Shown here: in pieces, positions 52,943 to 62,334 of the stretch | How positions within the stretch are numbered: the first letter of the stretch is position 1 | How the letters are laid out: each line of letters begins with the position of its first letter | DNA from: Agarilytica sp033852165 | GTDB lineage: Bacteria; Pseudomonadota; Gammaproteobacteria; Pseudomonadales; Cellvibrionaceae | DNA: 64,000 bases | Direction of reading: 5' to 3' | Assembly (NCBI GenBank): GCA_033852165.1 | Contig: JAWSUZ010000005.1 | Span: 75,032-139,031 of the forward strand | Notes under the pieces: model-generated | What the model was told of the DNA's origin: nothing | The model's input: the letters and a program-made list of their open reading frames with translations, nothing else | The model's database searches: none | Translations under genes and position numbers: made by a program

Positions 52943-54868
52943 TTATCCCTTGCCTTTAACCCATTTCTTAATATTTCCATCCAATACTGAAAGCGGGACA
53001 GAACCGCTCCCCAATACCCGATCATTAAATTCCCGGATATCAAACGCATCGCCGAGTTCTTGTCGTGCAAATTCACGCAGCTCAAGAATTTTTAGCTGCC
53101 CAAGTTTGTATGAGCAAGCCTGCCCCGGCCAAACAGAGTAACGCTCGACTTCCCGAGTGACGCTGTCTTTTACTCCGCCGGTATTTTGTAATAGGTATTC
53201 AATGGCCTTTTCCCTCGACCATTTTTTATGATGTAAGCCTGTATCCACCACCAAGCGCGCCGCTCTAAACAACTCCATCTGCAGGCGACCCAAATCTCCC
53301 AGCGGATCATTTTTATAAAGGCCCAGTTCTTTCGCGAGCACTTCAGCATAAAGCGCCCAGCCTTCACCATAGGCGCCGAACCACAGCATTTTCCGTATCA
53401 TTGGCATATTCTCGATTTGCTGAGATATGGCAATTTGTAAGTGATGACCGGGGCTGGCTTCGTGGTAGGTTAACGAAGGCAGTCTAAATTTGGCCCACGC
53501 GGCGGTGTCTTTTAAATTGATCCAATAAATACCCGGACGACTGCCGTCCAAAGAAGGGCTTGTGTAATAACCTCCGGCGGAACCGTCTTGCTCATATTCT
53601 GCGATGCGCCTCACTTCTACAGCAGCCTTGGGCAGTACATTGATAATCCCTGGGAGCAGGTCAGTTATCTCCTCCATTTTTATATTGAGGCCATCCAACA
53701 AGGCTTTGCGACCGTCATCGGTATTGGGGTAAAGATATTGCTCGTCTGTCGTCAGTGCGTTGTAACGCTCGATAACACTGCCGCTCGTGTGGCCTTGGCT
53801 CTGTAATATGCTATCCATCGCTTTTTGGATGCGCGCAACTTCAGCCAAACCAATCGTGTGAATCTCTTCTGCCGTTTTACCGTTCGCGCCAAAATTTTCT
53901 AGGGCCAACTGGTAGCGGACATCGCCATTTTCCAAATCCCAAATGCCTGCATGCTCGGAGGCTTGCGGCAGAACTTTTTGTAGGGATAGAAGCAGAACCC
54001 TGTAGCCCGCATAAACCCGCTCCTCGACAAGTGCAGTTGCACTATCGACCATAGCCGTTACTTTCTCGTCCGGCAGGTTCTTCGCCTCGGTTAAACGTTG
54101 CTTATACGTCGCCACCAAAGGATTTTCTGAGGCGGGCTTGGCGGTAAATTTTTGAATAAAATTAATCGTGCCTTCGATAGCGAACTTCGGCGGATGAATA
54201 CCCACCGTCGCTTCGTGCTCAACAGCCAAGGCGATTTCTTTTAGCGTAAGTTCAAACTGCTCAAGACGCTTAAGATAGGCGAGGGCATCCGCTTCCGATT
54301 TTAGCGGGTGCTGAGTTTGCAACGAGCGGGGAATATTAATGTGCGGGCCAGAAAGCTGCGTCACGATAAACGGCGTAAAAACACCTAGCTGCGAAAAACT
54401 GCCGTGTACATAGGGCTTAAATTTTTCGGCCATAGAAACACTGGCGAACATTGTGTCGTATGTCGAAAGAGCTACTCCGCTTAAAGCCGAGCGATCGATT
54501 GCCGCCAAGGAACTTAGGGTTTCGCCGCTTAAACGTTTCTCTTCAGCGATATTCGCAGCGCTATAGTCAAAGAGCTTGTCGTTAAAGTAAGCGCCCACAT
54601 ACTCTTCAGAAACACCCAGACTGGTGGCTTCCAGTGGCATGCGTTGCAGTGTGTGTTTAGCTTTTGCTTCTGCCCATTCAAACAGCGCCTCGTTAGCCTT
54701 GGCCTGTGAGACCAGCGGTTTTTCTTTTACGACTGTGGATGTTTCTGGGCTATTTCCTAGGCTTTGGCTCTCGTTTTGGCTTGGGCTTGGGCTTTGCCCG
54801 TCTTTTTCACAAGAAACTAAGCCCATCGCGATGACTACCACTGCAGCCGAAATAATTACTCTATTCAC
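52943..54868 (-). CDS. DUF885 family lipoprotein (putative metallohydrolase)
   Basis: A 641-residue protein with a lipoprotein signal (MNRVIISAAVVVIAMGLVSC, lipobox LVSC) and a low-complexity Ser/Pro/Gln linker. The DUF885 signature SLTYHEASPGHHLQIAISQQ, resembling a zinc-metallopeptidase HExxH-type site, lies near residue 475. Envelope location is implied. The substrate is unknown; some members act as peptidases. It is followed by a GNAT gene with a 4-nt gap. Confidence 0.9.
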   Translation of the reverse strand: MNRVIISAAVVVIAMGLVSCEKDGQSPSPSQNESQSLGNSPETSTVVKEKPLVSQAKANEALFEWAEAKAKHTLQRMPLEATSLGVSEEYVGAYFNDKLFDYSAANIAEEKRLSGETLSSLAAIDRSALSGVALSTYDTMFASVSMAEKFKPYVHGSFSQLGVFTPFIVTQLSGPHINIPRSLQTQHPLKSEADALAYLKRLEQFELTLKEIALAVEHEATVGIHPPKFAIEGTINFIQKFTAKPASENPLVATYKQRLTEAKNLPDEKVTAMVDSATALVEERVYAGYRVLLLSLQKVLPQASEHAGIWDLENGDVRYQLALENFGANGKTAEEIHTIGLAEVARIQKAMDSILQSQGHTSGSVIERYNALTTDEQYLYPNTDDGRKALLDGLNIKMEEITDLLPGIINVLPKAAVEVRRIAEYEQDGSAGGYYTSPSLDGSRPGIYWINLKDTAAWAKFRLPSLTYHEASPGHHLQIAISQQIENMPMIRKMLWFGAYGEGWALYAEVLAKELGLYKNDPLGDLGRLQMELFRAARLVVDTGLHHKKWSREKAIEYLLQNTGGVKDSVTREVERYSVWPGQACSYKLGQLKILELREFARQELGDAFDIREFNDRVLGSGSVPLSVLDGNIKKWVKGKG

Positions 54869-54925
54869 ATGTGTCCCTTTTATTTTTATTAGAGCGATTA
54901 ACTCCGGCAGCTCATCAACTACCGA

Positions 54926-56098
54926 CTATTTTTTTGCCAACCATACCATAAGTTCAATATGAGACGTTTGCGGAAACATATCCAAGGGTTGAATCTCTTT
55001 AATCTTATATTTTTGCTCCAGCATAAATTCGAGGTCGCGCGTTAGGGTGGCGAGGTCGCAGGAGATATAAAAGATATTTTTGATTTTGGATTTATAATTT
55101 CCCTTTGCATCAAGCAGGGTGCCTTTAATTTTAAGGCCATCGCGGGGCGGGTCGAGTATAAGTGCCGTCGCGTCTTTCGCCCGGAACTTAACGATATCAA
55201 TACCTTTTTCACTTAAGAGGTCGGCCTTTAATGCCTGGACGTTTTCCAAAGCTAAAGCATCTAAACTATCGACGGCTTCTTGCACGCCTTCAACTGCGGT
55301 GACTTTTTCAAAACCCGCTTCGCTGATCACTCGGGTGAGATTACCCGAACCACAAAACAACTCCAAAGCATGGGCCATCACGCTGGGCTTCTGCGGCAGC
55401 TTTTGAAGCCGCTCGGCTAACCATGCGCGCATCTTCTCGTTTTGCTCGCTGTTGGCCTGTATAAACGGTAAGCGTTGGTTAACACTCACACCGCTTGCAT
55501 CGATCGACTCATCAATATCCAAGGTCGTTAAACCATTACGCTTTTTCGGTTTCCACTCCGCGTTCGGCAGTTTTTCGATTAAGCCTTTTAGCGTTTCGGC
55601 ATTTTTTTCACTCAACACTTCGCAGCTTTGAATCGGCGCGAGAGTGTTTGATTGCGGCGAGATATAACCAATACTTTTGCCATCGGTTTTTAGCTGCGCG
55701 CGATTACGGTATTGAAGAGGAGATGCAGAAGGCCAAATAGGCTGTACCTTATCCGATGCGTCTAAACGGTCAAAGGCCATTAGCACTCGTTGTTGCTTCG
55801 CTTCAAGTTGCGCTTCGTACTCCATAAACTGCCAAGGGCAACCGCCGCATTTACCGTCTTCAAAACCATGGTGAGGGCAGGAAGCGGATATTCGCTCTTT
55901 GCTCGCCTCGATCACCTCAACACAATCCGCAAAGCCCACTCGGCTTTTAAGCTCGGTAATTTTGGCGGAGACCAATTCGCCAGGCCATACGCCCGGTATA
56001 AAAAACGTACGCCCACTCGGATGGTTGGTGATTCCACGTCCATCGCTCGCTAGGCTACGAATCCGCGCTTCAAAGCTCTGACCAATATTCTCTTTCAT
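54926..56098 (-). CDS. RNA (uracil-C5) methyltransferase, TrmA/RlmD family
   Basis: About 390 residues. N-terminal TRAM OB-domain (SFEARIRSLASDGRGITNHPSGRTFFIPGVWPGE), iron-sulfur cysteines in SCPHHGFEDGKCGGCPWQ (plus a later C), SAM motif ALELFCGSGNLTRVI and the catalytic cysteine in FYISCDLATLTRD. The family makes m5U in tRNA or 23S rRNA; which one cannot be told. I begin at MKENIGQSFEARI (56098); the frame continues 30 codons upstream with basic, unconserved content that would overlap the GIY-YIG gene. Confidence 0.87.
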   Translation of the reverse strand: MKENIGQSFEARIRSLASDGRGITNHPSGRTFFIPGVWPGELVSAKITELKSRVGFADCVEVIEASKERISASCPHHGFEDGKCGGCPWQFMEYEAQLEAKQQRVLMAFDRLDASDKVQPIWPSASPLQYRNRAQLKTDGKSIGYISPQSNTLAPIQSCEVLSEKNAETLKGLIEKLPNAEWKPKKRNGLTTLDIDESIDASGVSVNQRLPFIQANSEQNEKMRAWLAERLQKLPQKPSVMAHALELFCGSGNLTRVISEAGFEKVTAVEGVQEAVDSLDALALENVQALKADLLSEKGIDIVKFRAKDATALILDPPRDGLKIKGTLLDAKGNYKSKIKNIFYISCDLATLTRDLEFMLEQKYKIKEIQPLDMFPQTSHIELMVWLAKK

Positions 56099-56159
56099 CT
56101 TTTTAACTTCTTCTTTTTGCTTTCTTGTTTCTTGTTGGCATTTTTTCTGGCGCCTGAAC

Positions 56160-56423
56160 TCAATCGCCAGAGATAGCCCCTTGGGCAACCAATGCTTCTT
56201 TTTGTTTACGGCTGAGCTTTTTGATGGCCATTTCTAGCTTAGTGGCTCGAGAACGATCGTCCGCCGGTTGCGAATAGACCAAGTGCACAGGGCGCTTAGC
56301 CCTGGTATAGCGTGCGCCTTGTTTTTCATGATTATGCTCGTGAACACGTCGTTCTATATCGGTGGTAATACCGGTGTATAGGCTGCCGTCCGCGCATTCG
56401 AGCATGTAAACAAACCAAGCCAT
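56160..56423 (-). CDS. GIY-YIG family protein (YhbQ-type)
   Basis: An 87-residue single domain: WFVYMLECADGSLYTGITTDIERRVHEHN has the GIY-YIG pattern (VYML...YTG) with the Arg in ERRVHEHN, then the Glu in KLEMAIKKLSRKQKEAL. Members of the YhbQ/UPF0213 group have weak nuclease features and roles in genome maintenance. It precedes the methyltransferase gene on the same strand by 61 nt. Confidence 0.92.
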   Translation of the reverse strand: MAWFVYMLECADGSLYTGITTDIERRVHEHNHEKQGARYTRAKRPVHLVYSQPADDRSRATKLEMAIKKLSRKQKEALVAQGAISGD

Positions 56424-56684
56424 ATTTTGTAGTACTGTTAATTTTTCGGGAATTCTACGCCTTTAAGGCCATCAAGCCGAGGCTTTGTCTGTATTCACCC
56501 AATCGCGGTAGTGTTAAAAGAGAGCACAAAAAATTTAGCTCAAACTAACAACATTCAGAATAGGTTTAGAAATCCGACAAACCAAAGGTGGTGAGCACTC
56601 ACACTCAGCCAAGCTAAAAACCTATTATTGACTAGAATTAGACTGATGCGCATCAATTTAGGCCAAACCCAGAATGAAGATTAC

Positions 56685-59600
56685 ATGAAAATAGTTGTTT
56701 ATTTTGATCGAACACGCCAATTCGTTACCACCTTGATAACCGGGTTACTGGTCTTTGCATGCCTGCCAACTATGGCTGCTCCGGGCGATATTATTTTCGA
56801 GGAAGAGTTTAATAATAATGGGGATTACATCAGCGATTGGACCCGCTCGGGGTTTTTCTTATCCTTCGTCGCTGTAACGACTGCAACCTTTAGCTCTAGC
56901 CCTAGCTCCCTGCAAATCGGCAACTTTGGCGTTACCGTCACGTCGAACTCAGGCCGTATCGACACATCCGGTATCGGCGGCGCAACCGTCACCGCCTGGG
57001 TACGTCGCGGCGATGACAGTTTCAGTGAAAACCCAGATGCCGGTGAAGATCTCACCTTCCAATACCGAAATTCATCCGGCACTTGGATCGATATCGTGAG
57101 TTATCCCGGCGGGGGAACACCCGGAGAAATTTTGACCCCCAGTTTTGACCTTCCCGCAGACGCCTTATATGCCACATTCCAGCTTAGGTTTGTACAGGCC
57201 TCCGGCTCCTTCTTCTTCTCCGACTATTGGCACCTCGACGATATTGTCGTGACTGAAACCGCCGGGAGCAGCAGCTGTACTAGCTACTCCGATGAATTCG
57301 GCTCCGCAAGCTACACCAATAGCGATGGCAGCACCGACTGGACAAGCAACGCCTGGAGCGAAACTAATGACGACAATAGCCCCAGCGGTGGATTAATTGA
57401 AATAGCGGGCGGCCAATTGCTGCTATCAGGGAATGGCTCCTCACCGAACGTAGCCATTACGCGAGAGTTTAATTCCGCTTCATCAACCAGCCTTGTCCTA
57501 AGTTTTGATTACCAAATGTTGGGCGGCGTCGATACGGAAGACTCAGCACTAGTCGAAATTTCAGGAGACGGCGGCAGCTCATGGACAACATTGGAGACCT
57601 TTGTTGGCTACAGCAATAATGCCAGTGGCTCGCGCAGTTACGACATCACTTCTTACGCAGCGTCAAACACCCAGGTGCGCTTTGCTATATCACCCGATAG
57701 TGGCGGCAGTTGCTGCTACGACAGTGGCGGCGAACGCTGGGAAATTGATAACCTCGTCATCGACGATTGTTCTAGCGTTAGCACCGACCATTTCTCGATA
57801 CAACACAGCGGCACAGGCGTTACCTGTGAAGCGGAAATCGTAACGATCACCGCTCATGACTCTTCTGATAGCGCCGTCGATGTTGGTGGGAACACTATTC
57901 AAATAACCGCCACGTCTGCATCAGCAGGGTGGAGTAATGCCGACACCTCTTGGGTGCTTAGTGCTGGCTCTGGGTCCTTCTCTACCCCTAGCGCTGGCGT
58001 GGCCCAATATCAATTTGGCAGTAGTGAGACATCCGTCGTATTGAGTTTTGCCAACACCTCTATCGCTATCATCGACTTCGACGTAGAAGACACCGCCGAT
58101 GGCTCCCTAACCGATAACGAAGGCAGCCCAGAAGACCCAACACTGACATTCTCGGACACGGCTTTTCGCTTTTACAACGATGCCGACGCTAACGGTGACC
58201 GCGACGGAATCGACCCCATCGCTTCGCCCCTAACGGCTGGTACGACGAGTGGGCAGTTTATTGTACGCGGCGTGCAAACAAGTACCGATACCGGCGCCTG
58301 TATAGCAAGAATTACCGGCGCTCAAACGGTGAATATGGGGTATCAATGTGAAAACCCCACCACCTGTGCCCGTCCCGACGATGCAGATATCAATGGCACC
58401 GCCATTGGCGAAAATGACTTGGGTGTAAGCAGTAACTTAAACGCTGTGAGCCTGACTTTTGATGCCGATGGAGAAGCACCATTTACCTTCGAATACTACG
58501 ACGCTGGTTCAGTTCGTTTAGTCGCCTCCTTGCCACTCGCCGCCAGTGGTGGTGAACCGGCTTTTACCCTCTTCGGCACCAGCGATGTCACCATCGTCAG
58601 GCCAGCCAATTTGGTGATCACCCAGGTGATCGGCAACCCCGGCACCACAACCGCTGGCTCCGGCTTTGTGACTAGCGGGTCGTTATTCACAACCGTGGTC
58701 CAAGCTCAAAATGCCGATGGCGGCACGACGCCCAACTTCGGCAAAGAAACATCCAGCGAAGGCATCATCTTAATAGAGCAGGTACTTGTCATGCCCGTAG
58801 GAGGCACGCTCACCCCTCTCTCATCACCCTCTTCATTTTTCGCAACGACAACAGAAGGGGAGTTTGAAAATACGGATTTACTCTGGGATCAGGCCGGGAC
58901 ATTTACCATGCGCGCTCAAATCGCGGATTCGGACTATTTAGGAACGGGAGATGTTATTGGCTCCATCAGCGGTGATATTGGCCGCTTTTACCCCGACCAC
59001 TTCGATTTAACTTCCGCCACCCTGATCCAAGGCTGCGCGGCTGGCAGCTTTACTTTTATGTCCGATCAGTCTTACGTACACCGCCCAATGGATGCCCTCT
59101 TTTCGATTAACGCGCTCAGCGTTTTATCCGCCGTACTCACCAATTATGATTCTGCACTTGGCTACCCAGTACGCGGTTTTACCGCTGTTGCCGAAAACGG
59201 AAATGACGGCAACGACCAAAGCGACCGAGCGTTTATTGCCAACAGCACATGGTCCGGTGGCGTTTACGCCTTTGCTAGCACCGACAATGCCGGGTTCTCA
59301 CGAGACTTGTCTGGCCTCAACGAAATCGTAGACGGGCCTTATAGCAGTATTCAACTGGGCTTAACCGTCGATGCCAGTGGGCCCGACACCATCGACTTTA
59401 TGAGCGCCGACCTCACCATGCAGCCCGGCCAGTCAAATGACTGCGTAAGCGATGGGGACTGCACGGCTGCGGCAATAGGCTCAACAGCAAACTTGGTCTT
59501 TGGTCGCCTTTACGGCAGAAGTTCACACGGCCCCGAAAGTGCGGCACTCGCCGTTCCATTGGAAACACAATATTGGGATGGCAGTGAATACCTGACAACA

Positions 59601-59969
59601 ACAGGCGATACCTGCACAGCCATTGCCGCAAGTGCGACTTTTTTTGATGGCATCAGCATTAGCACAGATGCCAACCGTACCGTGACCGTCGGTGGCGGCA
59701 ACTCTACGGGCAGTTTCGACAATCTCAACCCAGCCGTGGAATTCACAATGGTCGCAGGAGAGTCTGGCTTAGAGTTTTCTGGACCGGGAGCAGGCAATAC
59801 CGGCTCATTTGTTGTGAGGATTAATTTAAACAACTACCCCTGGTTACGCAGCGATTGGGATAACGATACCGACAATGCTGACGATACGAATCTGCCCAAC
59901 CTGAATATTCAGTTCGGCAGTTACCGTGGGCATGATCGGATTATTTTTTGGAAGGAGGTTTTGAACTGA
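56685..59969 (+). CDS. Large secreted DUF6701/MshQ-like adhesin protein
   Basis: About 1094 residues. A signal peptide (FVTTLITGLLVFACLPTMAA) precedes two beta-sandwich domains: about 55-215 (SGIGGATVTAWVRRGD ... YWHLDDIVVTE) and about 220-385 (DEFGSASYTNSDGSTDWTSNAW ... WEIDNLVIDDC). From about 390 it matches the DUF6701/MshQ layout, DHFSIQHSGTGVTCEAEIVTITAHD ... FRFYNDADANGD ... to the C-terminal NYPWLRSDWD...NIQFGSYRGHDRIIFWKEVLN. MshQ is associated with the MSHA pilus, but no pilus genes are in this window. ATG at 56685; the earlier 56628 start adds 19 residues. Confidence 0.87.
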   Translation: MKIVVYFDRTRQFVTTLITGLLVFACLPTMAAPGDIIFEEEFNNNGDYISDWTRSGFFLSFVAVTTATFSSSPSSLQIGNFGVTVTSNSGRIDTSGIGGATVTAWVRRGDDSFSENPDAGEDLTFQYRNSSGTWIDIVSYPGGGTPGEILTPSFDLPADALYATFQLRFVQASGSFFFSDYWHLDDIVVTETAGSSSCTSYSDEFGSASYTNSDGSTDWTSNAWSETNDDNSPSGGLIEIAGGQLLLSGNGSSPNVAITREFNSASSTSLVLSFDYQMLGGVDTEDSALVEISGDGGSSWTTLETFVGYSNNASGSRSYDITSYAASNTQVRFAISPDSGGSCCYDSGGERWEIDNLVIDDCSSVSTDHFSIQHSGTGVTCEAEIVTITAHDSSDSAVDVGGNTIQITATSASAGWSNADTSWVLSAGSGSFSTPSAGVAQYQFGSSETSVVLSFANTSIAIIDFDVEDTADGSLTDNEGSPEDPTLTFSDTAFRFYNDADANGDRDGIDPIASPLTAGTTSGQFIVRGVQTSTDTGACIARITGAQTVNMGYQCENPTTCARPDDADINGTAIGENDLGVSSNLNAVSLTFDADGEAPFTFEYYDAGSVRLVASLPLAASGGEPAFTLFGTSDVTIVRPANLVITQVIGNPGTTTAGSGFVTSGSLFTTVVQAQNADGGTTPNFGKETSSEGIILIEQVLVMPVGGTLTPLSSPSSFFATTTEGEFENTDLLWDQAGTFTMRAQIADSDYLGTGDVIGSISGDIGRFYPDHFDLTSATLIQGCAAGSFTFMSDQSYVHRPMDALFSINALSVLSAVLTNYDSALGYPVRGFTAVAENGNDGNDQSDRAFIANSTWSGGVYAFASTDNAGFSRDLSGLNEIVDGPYSSIQLGLTVDASGPDTIDFMSADLTMQPGQSNDCVSDGDCTAAAIGSTANLVFGRLYGRSSHGPESAALAVPLETQYWDGSEYLTTTGDTCTAIAASATFFDGISISTDANRTVTVGGGNSTGSFDNLNPAVEFTMVAGESGLEFSGPGAGNTGSFVVRINLNNYPWLRSDWDNDTDNADDTNLPNLNIQFGSYRGHDRIIFWKEVLN

Positions 59970-59997
59970 AGCTTGGCAGATTATTTTACCTTACTCA

Positions 59998-60027
59998 CGC
60001 GCATTCTCGATCTTGAGTATGCGCGTT
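59998..60027 (+). terminator. Hairpin after the DUF6701 gene
   Basis: ACGCGCAT (59998-60005) and ATGCGCGT (60020-60027) form an 8-bp perfect stem with an inner CTC/GAG pairing. There is no T run, so it is a weak terminator candidate. Confidence 0.45.
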
Positions 60028-60339
60028 CACCCTTTCTTCGATAGCAAATGTTATCCACTCTCCGGACGACGGAAACCAAAATAAACAAGCCAGAGACTCC
60101 GCCAGTCGCTAGTACCTTTGTAAAAATGCCCGTTTTGGCCATGCCAATCAATGACTAGTAGGATGCCAAAGTACGTCGCATTTCTACACATAGGGATGAG
60201 TTCAACTACTATGATATAGAGCGCTTAAATATCTATATTGTCGTCAAATATAGAATTCCCTGACTCAGGCTGTTTTGAATAAGACTGGGGATAGCTCACA
60301 GCTACCTAATATATTGAATTGCATCACCGGAATGTTGCT

Positions 60340-60843
60340 ATGGCAAAACCTAAATCGCCAAATAAATCTGCGATTAGTATGATTTTTATTTCAGCTTTCT
60401 TGGAAGCTACAACGAATGTCATTGTTACGATGGCAGGGCTAGGCGTGAAACCTCAAAAACCCCAGATCAAGAAGATCCCCCAACCTTTGGGCGATATCGC
60501 TGGCATTATGCCCATGGCATCTCCCCATGTCAGGGGGCAGTTGGTGGTGTCGTTCACAAAGGAATCGATTTTGGGTATAAGTAGCAAGATGCTCGGTGAG
60601 GAGTTTCTAGAGCTGAATGATGACGTGAAGGACGTGGTCGGTGAAATTACAAATATGGCAACAGGTGGGGCAAAAGCGCGATTAGACCAGGAAGGTTTTG
60701 ACTTTGATATGGCGCGTCCTTACGTGGTGTTAAAAAAAGATTACGAGGGTTTGAATTTACCTTCAGAAAAATCGCAGATAGTGATTCCCCACCATACAGA
60801 TGTAGGACCAATATTCATTGAAATTGGTTTTGAACACGTCTGA
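60340..60843 (+). CDS. CheX-type chemotaxis phosphatase-like protein
   Basis: A 167-residue protein with the CheX/CheC pattern: FISAFLEATTNVIVTMAG, GDIAGIMPM, GQLVVSFTKESILGISSKMLGEEFLELNDDVKDVVGEITNMATGGAKARLDQEGFDF. The helix VGEITNMATGGAK carries the Glu and Asn used to strip phosphate from CheY-P. The basic N-terminus MAKPKSPNKS and gaps differ from long CheC proteins. No other chemotaxis genes are nearby; such orphan CheX proteins occur in marine gammaproteobacteria. Confidence 0.88.
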   Translation: MAKPKSPNKSAISMIFISAFLEATTNVIVTMAGLGVKPQKPQIKKIPQPLGDIAGIMPMASPHVRGQLVVSFTKESILGISSKMLGEEFLELNDDVKDVVGEITNMATGGAKARLDQEGFDFDMARPYVVLKKDYEGLNLPSEKSQIVIPHHTDVGPIFIEIGFEHV

Positions 60844-60963
60844 TGTAAGTAACATTTCTAGTTTTGTCACCCCACCAAAAACTGTTGAATAATAATTTAA
60901 GGCAGGTGCTTACGACGAAATAATTACAGCGTAAACCTGAACGCCTATATCGGTAGAATCAAA

Positions 60964-61194
60964 TTAGCGATCGTCAATTTTAATCGCTTGTCGATTGTAA
61001 ATGAAGCCGATTGATAAACAAGATAAAAAAGCTAAACCGATGATGACACCGATAGTAGAGAAATAAGCACCAGCCTGTTGGCTAGAAATCGACTCAGCAG
61101 AGAGCGACGCTAAAACTGGCAACACCGCATAGTACGCGCCCATCACCAAAGCAAAAGCTGCTGAAACCAAACCAATAAATGTGCCTATTTTCAT
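60964..61194 (-). CDS. Small two-helix membrane protein
   Basis: A 76-residue protein, MKIGTFIGLVSAAFALVMGAYYAVLPVLA ... STIGVIIGLAFLSCLSIGFIYNRQAIKIDDR, with two predicted helices. GGAAAG lies upstream of the chosen ATG. It follows the endopeptidase gene on the same strand by 78 nt. Function unknown. Confidence 0.62.
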   Translation of the reverse strand: MKIGTFIGLVSAAFALVMGAYYAVLPVLASLSAESISSQQAGAYFSTIGVIIGLAFLSCLSIGFIYNRQAIKIDDR

Positions 61195-61272
61195 AAAGAA
61201 CTTTCCGTTTGTTGACGAAGTTACACTACCCCATCTTTCCCATGACTGCAATTTGTAATCAGCAACTAATTA

Positions 61273-61947
61273 TTAATTACACGGAATAGAAAAATCCACA
61301 TGATAGTGCTCATCGTGCCTTACCCAAGAACGCTTTTTAGAAAACTGTATATTTTCTTTAAAGTAGCCTGCATACACCGTTTTGTATAAGTTTGGCTGCA
61401 ACTGCGGGTCAAATATAACTCGCCATAAATCATAACCCTGTTTTTTGGCTTGCTTGTGCAGTGCAACAATATGGGCTGCAATCGCATCGTAATCGATTCG
61501 CAGGCCGTCATAGTTATCATTATTATTAAATTCGATTTTGTAGCCCAGCTTATTAAAAAGGTGAGTGGGTAAATGCACCGACTTTCCCTCTTCGTTCAAA
61601 ACTGGCGTCATAAAATCAACAGACAAACCATTACGATGGGTTTTATGGGGCCGAAACTTCCCACCCTCTTTGAAACCGGTTTCTGCATATTTGTAAACTT
61701 TTGTTGGTTGTTCTAATTCAAGATCGCGATAGGCCAAAACGACTATGTCTTTTACTGATGAATGAACATACGTTCTTCCTAATAACCGAGCTAAAGAACT
61801 GTAACCAATAAAGTTTTTGCCTTTTGATGGAAGTTGAACGCCGTGATCTAAAACCCCATCGGAAGTTGTTCCTTGGCAGGTACTGGTTTTAGCAGCCGCG
61901 AAAAGCGGGAGACATAATATAGGAGGGAGGAGGTACTTGAGGATCAT
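61273..61947 (-). CDS. MepA-like murein endopeptidase
   Basis: About 224 residues: signal peptide MILKYLLPPILCLPLFAAA, then a LAS-type metallopeptidase with ligands in HKTHRNGLSVDFM (His and Asp) and the final HDEHYHVDFSIPC. The overall pattern (LGRTYVHSSVKDIVVLAYRDL, RPHKTHRNGLSVDF) follows penicillin-insensitive murein endopeptidase, which cuts D-Ala-meso-DAP crosslinks. It is slightly shorter than E. coli MepA (274). Start at 61947 after an in-frame upstream extension that lacks signal character. Confidence 0.85.
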   Translation of the reverse strand: MILKYLLPPILCLPLFAAAKTSTCQGTTSDGVLDHGVQLPSKGKNFIGYSSLARLLGRTYVHSSVKDIVVLAYRDLELEQPTKVYKYAETGFKEGGKFRPHKTHRNGLSVDFMTPVLNEEGKSVHLPTHLFNKLGYKIEFNNNDNYDGLRIDYDAIAAHIVALHKQAKKQGYDLWRVIFDPQLQPNLYKTVYAGYFKENIQFSKKRSWVRHDEHYHVDFSIPCN

Positions 61948-62049
61948 AAGATAATTCTTACTCTCACGCTGAGACCTATGCAACCAAAAATGGAAGCGAA
62001 CAACACAGCATAATTGCTGCCCGCTCCCGGTCGCGTCTGCTCGTCAGAA

Positions 62050-62334
62050 TTACTTCTTAAGAGACAGAATAGGCCTCAGCGTGATGCAGTCGTCTGTTGC
62101 TTCAACAGAGAAGCTTGCATCTACTGGGAAACCCACGTGATCTAACCAATACCCTCGCAGTTGAATCCACGGCACTGGTGGGCGCCGTAGAGTTCTTCCA
62201 TCGATGGATGTGCTGTTGCGATTTTTCTGATGACAACCCCGGTACACCTTGCACGTAAAAAATTCCTTAATCCGTGCATCCTTCTTCGGTTGCGCAGGCG
62301 CGGCCACTGACCGCCACTTACGCAGGTTAATCAT
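62050..62334 (-). CDS. SymE family protein, copy 2
   Basis: About 94 residues; the SymE core is PPVPWIQLRGYWLDHVGFPVDASFSVEATDDCITLRPI, the AbrB-like swapped-hairpin fold of the SOS-induced SymE toxin. A basic N-terminus with KVYRGCHQKNRNST precedes it. The ATG lies inside the end of the upstream gene (ATGATTAA), overlapping it by 8 nt, so the two are translationally coupled. Classical SymE is controlled by an antisense RNA SymR; none can be proved here. Confidence 0.82.
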   Translation of the reverse strand: MINLRKWRSVAAPAQPKKDARIKEFFTCKVYRGCHQKNRNSTSIDGRTLRRPPVPWIQLRGYWLDHVGFPVDASFSVEATDDCITLRPILSLKK

